From Marinomonas algicola (GTDB lineage: Bacteria; Pseudomonadota; Gammaproteobacteria; Pseudomonadales; Marinomonadaceae), in NCBI RefSeq assembly GCF_014805825.1, contig NZ_CP061941.1:2294001-2358000 (forward strand): 64,000 bases of DNA, given 5' to 3'. The first letter of the stretch is position 1. Each line of letters begins with the position of its first letter. Shown in pieces: positions 1 to 8,877 of this stretch. The notes under the pieces were generated by a model. The model was not told where the DNA came from and did no database searches. It was given only the letters and a program-made list of their open reading frames with translations. Position numbers and translations under genes: made by a program.

Positions 1-411
1 TCAAAAATCATAAAGTCTTTTGTTTTCTTTCAAGGGGATAAAAGGCTTATGTTTACCGCATCAAATCAATTTAATGTGACCCTCATTTGTGGACCAACCG
101 ATATGCGTAAAGCCATTAATGGACTATGTAATATTGTCGCGTACGATCTGGAAAAAGAACCCTGTAGCGATCATATTCTTGTTTTTTGTGGCCGAGCACG
201 AGATAAAGTCAAAATTTTACAATGGTCTTCTAATGGCTTTTGGCTGCATTATAAGCGTCTCGAAAAAGAACATTTTCAGTGGCCTGGTATTGATGATGAG
301 CACTTGTCTATTCAAGTATCACCCCGTCAGCTGAATTGGTTATTGGATGGTCTTGCGCTCAATTTACAAGAGGCTCACCCACATTTAACGTATCGATATC
401 ATGACGATTAG
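1..411 (+). mobile_element. IS66-family insertion sequence remnant
   Basis: An IS66-type accessory gene runs up to 411 and the large IS66 transposase gene that normally follows is absent. Instead an unrelated Nudix reading frame on the opposite strand begins at 408. The right edge is therefore a truncation or recombination junction near 408-411. The left edge lies outside the window, so I cannot say whether the other IS genes are present. Confidence 0.6.
49..411 (+). CDS. tnpB: IS66-family accessory protein TnpB (Orf2)
   Basis: 120 residues, the usual length for the small IS66 Orf2 protein. The family hallmarks are visible: an N-terminal ICGPTDMRKAINGL block (residues 13-26), then the segment VFCGRARDKVKILQW, and a WLHYKRLEKEHFQWP stretch. 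The protein is needed for transposition of IS66-type elements, but its biochemical role is poorly defined. The partner transposase (Orf3, DDE) would be expected just downstream on the same strand and is missing. The element is therefore probably dead or truncated at its right side. The start at 49 follows a purine-rich stretch. Confidence 0.9.
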   Translation: MFTASNQFNVTLICGPTDMRKAINGLCNIVAYDLEKEPCSDHILVFCGRARDKVKILQWSSNGFWLHYKRLEKEHFQWPGIDDEHLSIQVSPRQLNWLLDGLALNLQEAHPHLTYRYHDD

Positions 412-656
412 GAGATTTTCTCTTCCTTTAGTTCACGAATCAAACCTGTAATGTAATCTTCTTGGCCATCAATTCCGCCACCGGGAAGGCTGTAATCATG
501 ATACCGCCGCGTATATAGTAATAAAATGTCCTCCCCTTTTAGTACAATTCCTCGTGCAGCGTGACGCATAATAATAACTTGCTTGCTTAAAGGAGAGACG
601 TCTACAGGAGACACATCAGGATGAAAAGCCGTTTTTAACTGCCGCATAAATACCAA
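408..656 (-). pseudogene. Nudix hydrolase, C-terminally truncated
   Basis: 82 residues with a recognisable start of a Nudix domain: RHAARGIVLKGEDILLLYTRR, then PGGGIDGQED and RELKEE, matching the Nudix box G-x5-E-x7-RE-x2-EE. The box ends at the last residues, and the stop codon is supplied by the IS66 remnant sequence at 408-410. A full Nudix protein is about 130-160 residues, so the C-terminal half is missing. Nudix enzymes hydrolyse nucleoside diphosphates linked to another moiety; the substrate here cannot be told. Translation may begin at one of several Met codons (M1, M4 or M30). Confidence 0.75.
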
Positions 657-751
657 CCCAAAGGCACTGCCATTACTTCGTTGTTATTGTACTGATTATG
701 GTATTTACCACATTCGATCACCGGACTATCCGTCATTATTCACTGTGAAAA

Positions 752-1261
752 TTAGGATCGATAAACCACTTTAAACTGCTCTAGAACCAACAGCATATCT
801 TCACTTGGTTGAATACCTAACTCGTCACATTCAAGTGCAAAGAAAGCCCAATGCGCATCACGCCACCAAGCTAATGTTTTGTCCCCTTCGCCTTCTAAAG
901 CAGCAAACTCTGCGGTGATTTCATTGTATTTGCATTTGGATACGGAAGTAATTTCAATAATGCAAACAGGGTTCCCATCCCAATCCGTAACGACTTGCAA
1001 ATGCCCAACTTCGGGCAAAGCTTCATCTTCATGGCTATACCAATAATCCATACTACAAGAGGCTTGTTTTTCTCCTCGTACGATTAAATCAGCGCAAATA
1101 TTTGCATTCACTTCGTCTGCACAAAAGTAATCTGAGCTAAAAGAAGTGTGCTTATTCGCAACATTTGAAGGCAAAGTTTGAAGATATTCATCTAAATACA
1201 CTTTACTTTTTGCGTCCATATTATCCCTTGATATCAATCCAAAAACGGACTCTTCGGGCAT
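752..1261 (-). CDS. ASCH-domain protein (YhfF/DUF984-like)
   Basis: Up to 169 residues. The central part, with CADLIVRGEKQASCSMDYWY, the VVTDWDGNPVCIIEIT strand and the later GEGDKTLAWWRDAH, is typical of ASCH-domain proteins of the YhfF/DUF984 group. These share the PUA-like beta-barrel fold and are thought to bind RNA or modified nucleotides; the precise substrate is unknown. A start at the internal Met (position 1219, MDAKSKVYLDEYL) fits the family better than the first Met at 1261. No operon partner: the flanking genes are a broken Nudix gene and a SnoaL-like gene more than 60 bp away. Confidence 0.75.
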   Translation of the reverse strand: MPEESVFGLISRDNMDAKSKVYLDEYLQTLPSNVANKHTSFSSDYFCADEVNANICADLIVRGEKQASCSMDYWYSHEDEALPEVGHLQVVTDWDGNPVCIIEITSVSKCKYNEITAEFAALEGEGDKTLAWWRDAHWAFFALECDELGIQPSEDMLLVLEQFKVVYRS

Positions 1262-1330
1262 AGAATGACCACCGAATAGATCTAAGTGTCATTCATTATA
1301 AACAACAATGCTCTCCTATGCCCTCATAAG

Positions 1331-2356
1331 TTAGTGCTCAAAGTTCAATAGGCGTGACTTATTAAGCTCCTTCATCCGGCCTAGAACATCTACCCCAATT
1401 TGGTTGTAAACGTCTAATAAATCGATCAATACCCAATTTTCTCTAATGTAACCATTTTCCACCCTCCAAAAATCCAAGCTTCTCATCGTAATCTTTTGAT
1501 TCGCAGGAGCAATGCCTAACCAACCGCCTTGACTAATGGTCATACCCATACCGGGCCAAGCGGTAAAGCCGACATAATCCGCATCCGCAAAAAGATACCC
1601 CTTATTAGTATCACCCACACGATTTGGCAGCGCGTTTAAAAATGGAATTTGATGCCAATTGCGAAAACCTTTAATGCCTCTTGCTGTACCAATGCCTGAA
1701 GGCCCATACCAACTGCACTGGGGGTGCCAGTATTTTTCCAGTGCCATCGCATCCACACCTCCTTCGGCAAAGTTCCCTAAAGATGCACACATGTCTGCAA
1801 CTGTATTCAAGCTAACGTCTGAACGTTCTTTATCATAGAAAGATTGAATAATACCATCTTGAGTTGCTGGCCCCGGAACATGCCATTCTCTCCCCAGACT
1901 TATCGATAGTGGCCATACACCTGCTTGCATCATCACTTCAGGAATGTCCCATACCACTTGCATTTCAACAATAAGGCCGCCCTCAATACGAAAAAATTCA
2001 TGAAACCTCATACTGACTTGATGCCCGGTAGGTTGTATGTCTAACCATGGTTTTTCAAAAGAACCTGTATAATAACCACAACACCCAACCCACTCACTAT
2101 CGTGGTTTGAATCCCCTGCCATAACAATCGTGTCTCGACGCTCTAAACCAACAAACGCGCTTGCTAAAGGTCGATAAATATCCGTGACCAACGCCTTTTT
2201 CGAAGCAATGGTTTCAAAAGGAAAGGGAAATTTCAGCAATGCATTCTCAGAAAAGATTTCGTTAATAACATGCGTTAACGACGCCTCGGAAAAGTCATAT
2301 AAAGCCATTCGAAACGAGCCTATTAGCTCTTTATTTTGGTTGTGTATAGACATCAC
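1331..2356 (-). CDS. Two-domain SnoaL-like (NTF2-fold) protein
   Basis: 341 residues made of two tandem SnoaL-like domains (about residues 10-165 and 190-335). Each ends with the family signature: an MQVVWDIPEVMMQAGVWP block in the first, and DFWRVENGYIRENWVLIDL followed by YNQIGVDVLGR in the second. SnoaL-like proteins are alpha+beta barrels of the NTF2 fold; known members are polyketide cyclases, hydratases and isomerases. The gene is transcribed away from the ABC transporter operon and shares its intergenic region, including the LacI-type operator at 2514. Three more paralogues lie at 7217-9894. A degradative or isomerising role on the imported substrate is an inference. M2 is an equally possible start. 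Confidence 0.8.
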   Translation of the reverse strand: MMSIHNQNKELIGSFRMALYDFSEASLTHVINEIFSENALLKFPFPFETIASKKALVTDIYRPLASAFVGLERRDTIVMAGDSNHDSEWVGCCGYYTGSFEKPWLDIQPTGHQVSMRFHEFFRIEGGLIVEMQVVWDIPEVMMQAGVWPLSISLGREWHVPGPATQDGIIQSFYDKERSDVSLNTVADMCASLGNFAEGGVDAMALEKYWHPQCSWYGPSGIGTARGIKGFRNWHQIPFLNALPNRVGDTNKGYLFADADYVGFTAWPGMGMTISQGGWLGIAPANQKITMRSLDFWRVENGYIRENWVLIDLLDVYNQIGVDVLGRMKELNKSRLLNFEH

Positions 2357-2513
2357 TTAATAACCTTTAATCAATAGGATAGTTATGTATTTTTCTCGCT
2401 CGTTGATGTAAAAAACACTGGCTTAAAACTTGCTTTAAGAAACAAAGCCAATTTATTTCAATCAGATTAATAAACAAAAAATATTGCAAGAATTACAGAA
2501 TTATGTATATTTA

Positions 2514-2529
2514 TTGCATACGTATTCAA
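2514..2529. promoter_or_regulatory. Putative LacI-family operator (copy 1)
   Basis: TTGCATACGTATTCAA is a 16-bp near-palindrome centred on CG with one mismatched pair, the usual size and symmetry of a LacI/GalR-family operator. It sits 26 bp before the ABC ATPase gene and in the divergent promoter of the SnoaL gene at 2356. An identical 16-mer lies before the TRAP operon at 11070-11085, and a LacI-family regulator is encoded between the two. Binding is inferred, not shown. Confidence 0.7.
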
Positions 2530-2554
2530 AAAAATCAATAAGACGGGAAAGTGT

Positions 2555-3610
2555 ATGGCCAAGATACAACTAAAAAACATTTGTAAACGTTGGGGCTCCA
2601 CAACAGGAGTCAGAGATTTCAATTTAGACATTGAAGACAAAGAGTTTATCGTATTCTTAGGCCCGTCTGGTTGTGGAAAGACAACAACAATGCGAATGAT
2701 TGCAGGTCTTGAAGATCCAACAGAAGGGGAAATTTATATTGGTGATACCTGTGTAAACGGTCTAGACCCTAAGGACAGAGACATTTCAATGGTGTTTCAA
2801 AGCTATGGACTTTATCCTAATTTAACCGTTTATGAGAACATTCGATTCCCGTTAAAAATACGCAAAGTCGATCCGGCAACACACGATGCGAGAGTGAATA
2901 AAGCATCAGATATGGTTGAACTGGGAAAGCTGCTTGATCGTTATCCAAGAGAACTGTCGGGAGGGCAACGTCAGCGAGTTGCGCTGGCAAGAGCGATTGT
3001 ACGAGAACCGAATGTTTTCTTAATGGATGAGCCACTCTCGAATTTGGATGCCAAGTTACGTGTCTCTACGCGAGCTCAAATTAAGCATTTACAACACTCC
3101 CTGCAAACAACCACAATCTATGTAACACACGATCAAATTGAAGCAATGACTCTCGCAGATCGAGTCGTCGTCATGAGTATGGGGGAATTACAACAACTCG
3201 GTACTCCAACAGAAATTTACGATAGACCAGCCAATACATTTGTCGCCAGCTTCATAGGTTCTCCTGCTATGAACTTGTTAAATGGGACCATCAATAACGG
3301 TGCATTTACAGCAGACAATAGCAATATCAAAGACGTTCCTTCATCACTTCCCAATAACGTCACAATAGGGTTTAGAGCAGAAGATATTACCGTCTCAACC
3401 GAAGAGAATGGCGACATTGTCGCGCCAGTTTACAGCGTTGAGCTACTCGGTGATTCCACTCTTATTTCTGTCAAAATTGGAGATGCATTATTAATTGCAA
3501 AAGCAGATAAAACCTTTAGAGCAGACATAGGTCAAAGCGTCAGCTTTATTATCCCACCGGAAGCGAGGCATTGGTTTGACCAAGAAAATGGTGCTCGCAT
3601 CGACATTTAA
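2555..3610 (+). CDS. CUT1-type ABC transporter ATP-binding protein (UgpC/MalK-like)
   Basis: 351 residues. Walker A GPSGCGKT at 36-43, Q-loop Q82, signature LSGGQ at 134-138, Walker B ending in LMDEP (156-160), and switch His at 192 (THDQIEAMTLADR). A C-terminal region of about 120 residues matches the TOBE/regulatory part found in MalK/UgpC-type sugar transport ATPases. It powers the importer whose binding protein and two permeases follow immediately at 3661-7186. The start is set by a purine-rich AAGACGGGAAAG stretch before ATG. Expression is probably controlled by the operator at 2514. Confidence 0.93.
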   Translation: MAKIQLKNICKRWGSTTGVRDFNLDIEDKEFIVFLGPSGCGKTTTMRMIAGLEDPTEGEIYIGDTCVNGLDPKDRDISMVFQSYGLYPNLTVYENIRFPLKIRKVDPATHDARVNKASDMVELGKLLDRYPRELSGGQRQRVALARAIVREPNVFLMDEPLSNLDAKLRVSTRAQIKHLQHSLQTTTIYVTHDQIEAMTLADRVVVMSMGELQQLGTPTEIYDRPANTFVASFIGSPAMNLLNGTINNGAFTADNSNIKDVPSSLPNNVTIGFRAEDITVSTEENGDIVAPVYSVELLGDSTLISVKIGDALLIAKADKTFRADIGQSVSFIIPPEARHWFDQENGARIDI

Positions 3611-3660
3611 ATAATAAGAAAACAATAAAAACGACATAAAATCACACAGGAAACCTGATT

Positions 3661-4869
3661 ATGAAAAAGCTAACACTATCGACACTGATTGCACTCAGCT
3701 CTCTAAGCTCTGTTTCTTATGCCGCTTGCGCAATTGAAAATACTCAAGAAGTAAAAACCATTTCAGCCAGTTTTGCTGCATGGAAAGCCGTTACTCAAGC
3801 TATGGCGGAATGTGGGAACGTCAGCTCCACACTTGATTCCGAATTTAAAACAAAAGTAGGGGCAGCTTTAGCGGCAAAGCCCTCTTTGTATCATGTCAGT
3901 GGCGTTGCTAATGGCACCTTTGTTCCTCTATTAAACAGCGGATTACTCAGACCTCTTGATGATCTTGTTGTTAAATACGGTAAGAACTTAAACCCTAATC
4001 AGTTCATTCAAGTCGATGGAAAAACCATGGCCATCGCAATGATGATAAACACTCAGCACTTTATGTATCGCAAAGACATTTTAGACAAAGTGGGTTTGGA
4101 TACACCGACAACATGGGATGAAGTGCTTGTCGCAGCAGAAAAAATTCAACAAGCGGATCTCATTCAATACCCTCTCGGTGGCACCTATCAGACAGGCTGG
4201 AACCTTGCGATGGAGTTCATCAACATGTACCTAGGTTTTGGTACTGATTTGTTTGATGGTAACCAAGCAACGGTTAACAATGAATCTGGTATTAAAACAC
4301 TGGAAATGATGAAGAAGCTAACCGCTTACATGGACCCAGAATACCTTATTGCTGATCCAACGTTCGTTCAAAAACAGTTACAGCAAGGCAATGTCGCGAT
4401 GGCAAATCTATGGGCAACACGAGCAACAGCACTCGATAACAAAGAAGAGTCACAAGTTGTTGGAAAGGTTTATATGTCAGCGGCACCTAAATCAATGGAA
4501 AATGGTCACCCAGCAAGTACGATGTGGTGGGACGGCATTACCATCGCCAAAAACATTACGGATGAAGAAGCGAAAAATGCGTTTCAAGTCGCGTTAGAAG
4601 GCTTAGATGAAGAAATGGTAAAAGAAAACGCCGATGCCGCTATTTGGCTTATCAAAGGTTATAAGCCAACACGCTTGAGTAATGGAGCTATTCAAAACGC
4701 AATCAACAAAACACCAAGTTACCCGCTCACTGCGAATATTGGTTTAATTCATTCCGCATTGGGTAAAAATGTCTCTGATTACTTAACAGGTCAAAAAACC
4801 GCAGCGGAAACCTTACAGGCTGTAGAAGAAGATTACACCTCTGCTGCAAAAGAGTCTGGCTTACTGTAA
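3661..4869 (+). CDS. ABC transporter substrate-binding protein, family 1
   Basis: 402 residues with a clear signal peptide (MKKL, hydrophobic core, SYA-A cleavage near residue 21). The mature protein resembles family 1 sugar-binding proteins: a FMYRKDILDKVGLDTPTTWDEV segment after the first lobe, and later GNVAMANLWATRA and WWDGITIAKN. It would capture the solute in the periplasm for the permeases encoded next. CUT1 systems usually carry sugars, glycerol phosphates or polyols; nothing in the sequence fixes the ligand. A 50-bp gap with a good AGGAAACC ribosome site separates it from the ATPase gene. The gene is followed by a strong stem-loop at 4884-4915. Confidence 0.92.
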   Translation: MKKLTLSTLIALSSLSSVSYAACAIENTQEVKTISASFAAWKAVTQAMAECGNVSSTLDSEFKTKVGAALAAKPSLYHVSGVANGTFVPLLNSGLLRPLDDLVVKYGKNLNPNQFIQVDGKTMAIAMMINTQHFMYRKDILDKVGLDTPTTWDEVLVAAEKIQQADLIQYPLGGTYQTGWNLAMEFINMYLGFGTDLFDGNQATVNNESGIKTLEMMKKLTAYMDPEYLIADPTFVQKQLQQGNVAMANLWATRATALDNKEESQVVGKVYMSAAPKSMENGHPASTMWWDGITIAKNITDEEAKNAFQVALEGLDEEMVKENADAAIWLIKGYKPTRLSNGAIQNAINKTPSYPLTANIGLIHSALGKNVSDYLTGQKTAAETLQAVEEDYTSAAKESGLL

Positions 4870-4883
4870 ATACTCTCTTTTTC

Positions 4884-4915
4884 AAATGGGGTTAATGAAT
4901 GCATTAGCCCCATTT
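4884..4915 (+). promoter_or_regulatory. Intercistronic stem-loop after the binding-protein gene
   Basis: A 14-bp stem (AAATGGGGTTAATG pairing with CATTAGCCCCATTT, one G-U) with a 4-nt loop sits between the binding-protein and permease genes. There is no long T run directly after it, so it is more likely a transcript-stabilising or partially terminating hairpin than a full terminator. Such hairpins are common after the binding-protein gene in ABC operons and let it be expressed above the permeases. Confidence 0.6.
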
Positions 4916-4941
4916 CACGTTGACTTAATACGGTAATTAGA

Positions 4942-5964
4942 ATGAAAAATAAAACTTTCTTTACCTTCGTAGCGCCTTCACTTGTGATGATGCTTGTATT
5001 TATTGCCATTCCTTTGGTTTCGGTTTTTATACAAAGCTTTTACGTCACCCAAGGCGTGTATGAAACGGTTACGATAGAAACTTGTACACCAAGTTTCCCA
5101 ACGTCTATTTGTGAATCCACAGAGAAAACGGTCCCTGTTTTAGATGAAACCAATACCCCAGTCACTCAAACAGCTTTTGTAGGTCTGGATACTTACAAAG
5201 CGTTGCTCGAACCAGAGAAAGTCTCTGAACTCATTAGTAATGGGCAATTTTTTGATATTTTTAACTCTATCGACTTTTATAAAGCATTGCGCTTCACGCT
5301 AATGTTTACCCTAATAACTCTGCCTTTAGTTATTGGAGTCGGCCTACTGATTGCTCTTGCCGTCAACACGGCGTCAAAGAAAGTGAAAGGTCCGATTATC
5401 TTTGTTTCACTATTGCCCTTTATTATTACGCCAGTTATTGGTGCCCTATCCATCAAGTGGCTTTTCATAGGCGAAGGATTATTAACCAGAGCATTAGAAA
5501 GCATCACTGGCCAAGAGATATCCATGTTCGCTCAAGGCTGGAGCATAGAACTGCTCATGATGTTTTATCGCGTTTGGCATGTCGCCCCTTTTGCTTTTGT
5601 TATTTTTTATGCGGGTTTGCAATCCGTCAACCAAGACACGCTTGAATCGGCAATCATCGATGGTGCATCTCGTTTTCAACGTATTCGCTATGTGGTTGTG
5701 CCCCACTTAATGCCGTTAATTTACTTTATCGCTCTCATACACTTAATGGATACATACCGTGTGTTTGAAGAGATTATCGGTTTCTCCAGTGAAGCTCATG
5801 TTATTTCATTACAGTGGCTAACGTTTGATTTCTTAGAACCTGATGATACAGGCAACCGTTCTATCTCAAGAGCATCAGCGTCGTCTATGTTAACCATGGT
5901 TGGGATTATAATTTTACTCGTCCCTGTCTTAAGCCGCACGCTTCGTGACCAGAAAAAAGGATAA
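4942..5964 (+). CDS. ABC transporter permease, first subunit (CUT1, MalF-like)
   Basis: 340 residues with about six membrane segments; the first is at residues 7-30. A large periplasmic loop of about 75 residues after the first helix contains a Cys pair (TCTPSFPTSIC) that could form a disulfide. The EAA loop that docks the ATPase is visible as ESAIIDGASRFQRIRYVVVPHL. This permease pairs with the product of the next gene and the ATPase at 2555. The long first loop is reminiscent of MalF-type subunits, where that loop contacts the binding protein. The gene overlaps or nearly touches the next one. Confidence 0.88.
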   Translation: MKNKTFFTFVAPSLVMMLVFIAIPLVSVFIQSFYVTQGVYETVTIETCTPSFPTSICESTEKTVPVLDETNTPVTQTAFVGLDTYKALLEPEKVSELISNGQFFDIFNSIDFYKALRFTLMFTLITLPLVIGVGLLIALAVNTASKKVKGPIIFVSLLPFIITPVIGALSIKWLFIGEGLLTRALESITGQEISMFAQGWSIELLMMFYRVWHVAPFAFVIFYAGLQSVNQDTLESAIIDGASRFQRIRYVVVPHLMPLIYFIALIHLMDTYRVFEEIIGFSSEAHVISLQWLTFDFLEPDDTGNRSISRASASSMLTMVGIIILLVPVLSRTLRDQKKG

Positions 5965-5968
5965 TAAG

Positions 5969-7186
5969 ATGCAAGACGATACACCTAAAGCATTTAGACA
6001 AACGCCTTTATTGCAAATAAGTAGCTACGGCTTTCTCGCTTTTTGGGCGCTCATTGCAGCCTTTCCACTCGTGTGGATTTTTATAATGAGCTTTAAATTA
6101 CCAATAGATGCCTTTGCTCAAAGCCCTCTCGACGTTATTGTTGGATCAAACACCGCGTCTAAGGCCAGTGCTCTGAGTACTGTCGATATTATCCTTGGAG
6201 GTGTTTTTGCGTATTACGCTTATCAAATACCAACAAAGTTTTATCGGACAACGCTTGAATATTTTGTTCCAAACCAAAATAAAAACATGGGCGCGTTTGC
6301 GCTTATTTTATCCTATGTATTTGTTTTGATTGGTTGCGCACTTTATCTTTTGCCTGCTATCAGTAGCTTAGTAAATACCATCTTAAGTGTTATCCCACTG
6401 GTGTCTCTTTTAGCGGAACCGTTTATTGGGTATACCCTAGAGCATTATTACTCTGTCTGGGTGGACAATACGTTTTATATCCAATTCAAAAACTCTCTGA
6501 TTGTCACCGTTGGAGTGGTAACCATTTCCTTGACTGTCGGTACTCTGGCCGCTTATGCACTTTCAAGAACGGCATCCAATATTGCGATTTGGTTATTGAT
6601 AACGGCTCTGGTTTTCAGAGCATTGCCTCACTCGGTCTTAGTTACGGGTTATTTACCTTTTTTCATCGAGTCTAAAGAGATTTTAGAGCCTTTGTGGAAC
6701 ATGCCTATAATTGGCTGGTTGCTTGGTTTATTTGCTGACGTACCTCCGACTTTATACGGTCAACCTTTGGCTGTTATTGCGGTACTTGTTGCCATAAATC
6801 AGCCATTCACTATTTGGATGTTACGCTCTTTCTTTATGAACGTTCCTAAAGAGCTTGATGAAGCAGCGCGCGTTGATGGTTGCACGCATTTTCAAGCATT
6901 TAGAAAAGTCATACTCCCTGTTATGTGGCCGGGGTTGATTACAACAGGGCTGTTTTCTTTCTTGCTTGCCTACAACGACTATTTGGTCACATCGCTGTTG
7001 CTAGATAACCAGAACCAAACAATGGTGCCAGCCATAACAGCCTACTTCAACAGGGAAACAACGGCTACGGATCAAGTAGAAGCCATTGCTGCCGCCACCT
7101 CGATTACCGCACCACTGTTTATTCTCGTGATGCTTTTCCAAAAACAAATTGTCTCTGGTTTAACCGCTGGTGCCGTAAAAGGTTAA
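5969..7186 (+). CDS. ABC transporter permease, second subunit, unusually long
   Basis: 405 residues from the ATG at 5969; an earlier in-frame Met at 5945 overlaps the upstream gene and is less likely. The C-terminal two thirds are a normal MalG-like permease with the EAA loop KELDEAARVDGCTHFQAFRKVILP. MalG-type subunits are normally about 280 residues. The extra 120 or so residues are an insertion at roughly 45-165, between the first helix and the permease core, with additional hydrophobic segments (IILGGVFAYYAYQIP and ALILSYVFVLIGCALYLLPA). The last helices end in GLTAGAVKG, as usual for the family. The insertion is the odd feature. Confidence 0.87.
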   Translation: MQDDTPKAFRQTPLLQISSYGFLAFWALIAAFPLVWIFIMSFKLPIDAFAQSPLDVIVGSNTASKASALSTVDIILGGVFAYYAYQIPTKFYRTTLEYFVPNQNKNMGAFALILSYVFVLIGCALYLLPAISSLVNTILSVIPLVSLLAEPFIGYTLEHYYSVWVDNTFYIQFKNSLIVTVGVVTISLTVGTLAAYALSRTASNIAIWLLITALVFRALPHSVLVTGYLPFFIESKEILEPLWNMPIIGWLLGLFADVPPTLYGQPLAVIAVLVAINQPFTIWMLRSFFMNVPKELDEAARVDGCTHFQAFRKVILPVMWPGLITTGLFSFLLAYNDYLVTSLLLDNQNQTMVPAITAYFNRETTATDQVEAIAAATSITAPLFILVMLFQKQIVSGLTAGAVKG

Positions 7187-7216
7187 ATTTTGACCGTTAA
7201 TAATAGGAGTTCCTAA

Positions 7217-7750
7217 ATGAACAATACTGAAGTAAAACAAGCTCCCTTCACATTGAATAACGATGTAACAAAGACAGAAACCACCAGAGCCGTTATTGAT
7301 GCTATGGTGAATGGTTTAAATGACCATGATATTAATGGCATGGGGCGTTTTTTTGATGAGGATTTCCGTTGGATTGGTAATACAGGATGCGGCTTCAAAA
7401 ACGGCCTTCAAGAATTCCAAGAAAATTGGCAACGTCCTTTCCAAGCCGCTTTCAGTGAAAAAGTGTGCACTGACGAAGTACGCATTGCTGAAGGTGAATG
7501 GATGGCGGCTTTTGGGCGACAAAATGCTAAGCACACTGGTGAGTTTATGGGGATAGCGCCCACCGGACAGGATGTTGAAATTCGTTATATGGACTTTTGG
7601 AAAGTCGTCGATGGTAAAATAGTCGATAATTGGGTTATGGTTGATTTCCCTTATGTTCTAAAACAACTAGGTAGAGATATTTTTAATGGCGAAGGGTGGG
7701 AAAAGAAAGACTCGCAAACCGCTCAGCATCCAATCACACCTCTGAAGTAA
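7217..7750 (+). CDS. Single-domain SnoaL-like protein
   Basis: 177 residues, one SnoaL/NTF2-fold domain (about residues 22-160) carrying the signature RYMDFWKVVDGKIVDNWVMVDFPYVLKQLGRDIF. It follows the second permease by 30 bp with the ribosome site AGGAGT and is part of the ABC operon. It is the simplest of four paralogues in the region; the others are two-domain. The fold is used by cyclases, isomerases, hydratases and epoxide hydrolases, so action on the imported solute is plausible but unproven. Conserved His, Asp and Trp residues in the signature could line the pocket. Confidence 0.8.
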   Translation: MNNTEVKQAPFTLNNDVTKTETTRAVIDAMVNGLNDHDINGMGRFFDEDFRWIGNTGCGFKNGLQEFQENWQRPFQAAFSEKVCTDEVRIAEGEWMAAFGRQNAKHTGEFMGIAPTGQDVEIRYMDFWKVVDGKIVDNWVMVDFPYVLKQLGRDIFNGEGWEKKDSQTAQHPITPLK

Positions 7751-7810
7751 TTTACTAGTCCACTCGAAGTACAGGTAAAGAAAGCGCTCTTTATCTGTGC
7801 TTTACAGACA

Positions 7811-8827
7811 ATGTATGTCACACCTATTTATACTGACGATATTTATGAGCACGCTATAATGAAAAATTTTGATTCTAAATTTCTCGATTTACCCGACTAC
7901 ATCATTAAAATTACCAAAGAGATCTGGGAAGATCGAAGCTTACACACTCTCCACAAGTATTATGGAGAAGACATTATCGTCCGCGTTCCTGCCACTTTAA
8001 TTAAAGGTAATGTTAATGTCATCGCTTCTACAATGGCAACATTAAGTGAATTCCCTGATCGAACACTATTAGGTGAAGATGTGATTTGGTCTGGCAATGA
8101 TACGGACGGCTACCTTTCTTCTCATCGAATTTACTCTCAAGCAACACACCTAAAAGATGGCGTATTCGGCAAGGCGACGGGGAAAAAGCTTGGCTTTAGA
8201 ATCATTGCTGACTGCTACTGTATCAACAACCAAATTACCGACGAATGGATGATTCGAGACCAAGGAGCCGTTGTCTTTCAATTAGGTTTAGACCCTAAGA
8301 CTTACGCTTACCAACAAATTCAGGATGAGGGTGGTATCGATCAAGCTACCAAACCCTTTAACGCATCGATGGACATCGTGGGGCCTTATACAGGAAAAGG
8401 CAACGAAAATTCAATTGGTCAATCCTACGCAGACACGTTGCAGCGCTTGATGAACGCCGATTTTAACGCTATTTTCTCTCTTTTCGATAGGGCCGTACAA
8501 ACAGAATACCCGAACGGTGTGTCCGATCACGGTCACCAAAGTGTCGACGCATTTTGGTTAGGACTACGTTCATCCTTCCCTAATGCTGAATTCACCATCC
8601 ATCATGTCATTGGCCGTGATGACAAAGGAATGGCCGATCGAGCCGCTATACGTTGGTCTCTTGCAGGTAAACATGAAGGATGGGGGCGTTATGGACAACC
8701 AACAAACGCTGAAGTTTATATCATGGGTATAAGCCACGTTGAATTTGGACCTCGTGGTATTACGAGAGAATTTGTCACTATTGATGACACAGCTATCTGG
8801 AAGCAAATCTTATTACACACGGGTTAA
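7811..8827 (+). CDS. Two-domain SnoaL-like protein
   Basis: 338 residues if started at 7811; a Met at 7859 (MKNFDSKFLDLPDYI) is an alternative that would remove 16 residues. Two SnoaL-like domains are visible: the first ends with DCYCINNQITDEWMIRDQGAVVFQLGLDP, the second runs from about residue 205 to the end with AAIRWSLAGKHEGWGRYGQPT. The second domain lacks the closing ENWVLIDL-type signature seen in its paralogues, ending instead with REFVTIDDTAIWKQI. It lies 60 bp after the single-domain gene, in the same operon. The function is unknown. Confidence 0.75.
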   Translation: MYVTPIYTDDIYEHAIMKNFDSKFLDLPDYIIKITKEIWEDRSLHTLHKYYGEDIIVRVPATLIKGNVNVIASTMATLSEFPDRTLLGEDVIWSGNDTDGYLSSHRIYSQATHLKDGVFGKATGKKLGFRIIADCYCINNQITDEWMIRDQGAVVFQLGLDPKTYAYQQIQDEGGIDQATKPFNASMDIVGPYTGKGNENSIGQSYADTLQRLMNADFNAIFSLFDRAVQTEYPNGVSDHGHQSVDAFWLGLRSSFPNAEFTIHHVIGRDDKGMADRAAIRWSLAGKHEGWGRYGQPTNAEVYIMGISHVEFGPRGITREFVTIDDTAIWKQILLHTG

Positions 8828-8877
8828 CAGCCAACCAATATTGAGTAAGATAACCTTCTAATTTATAGAGATGACAC

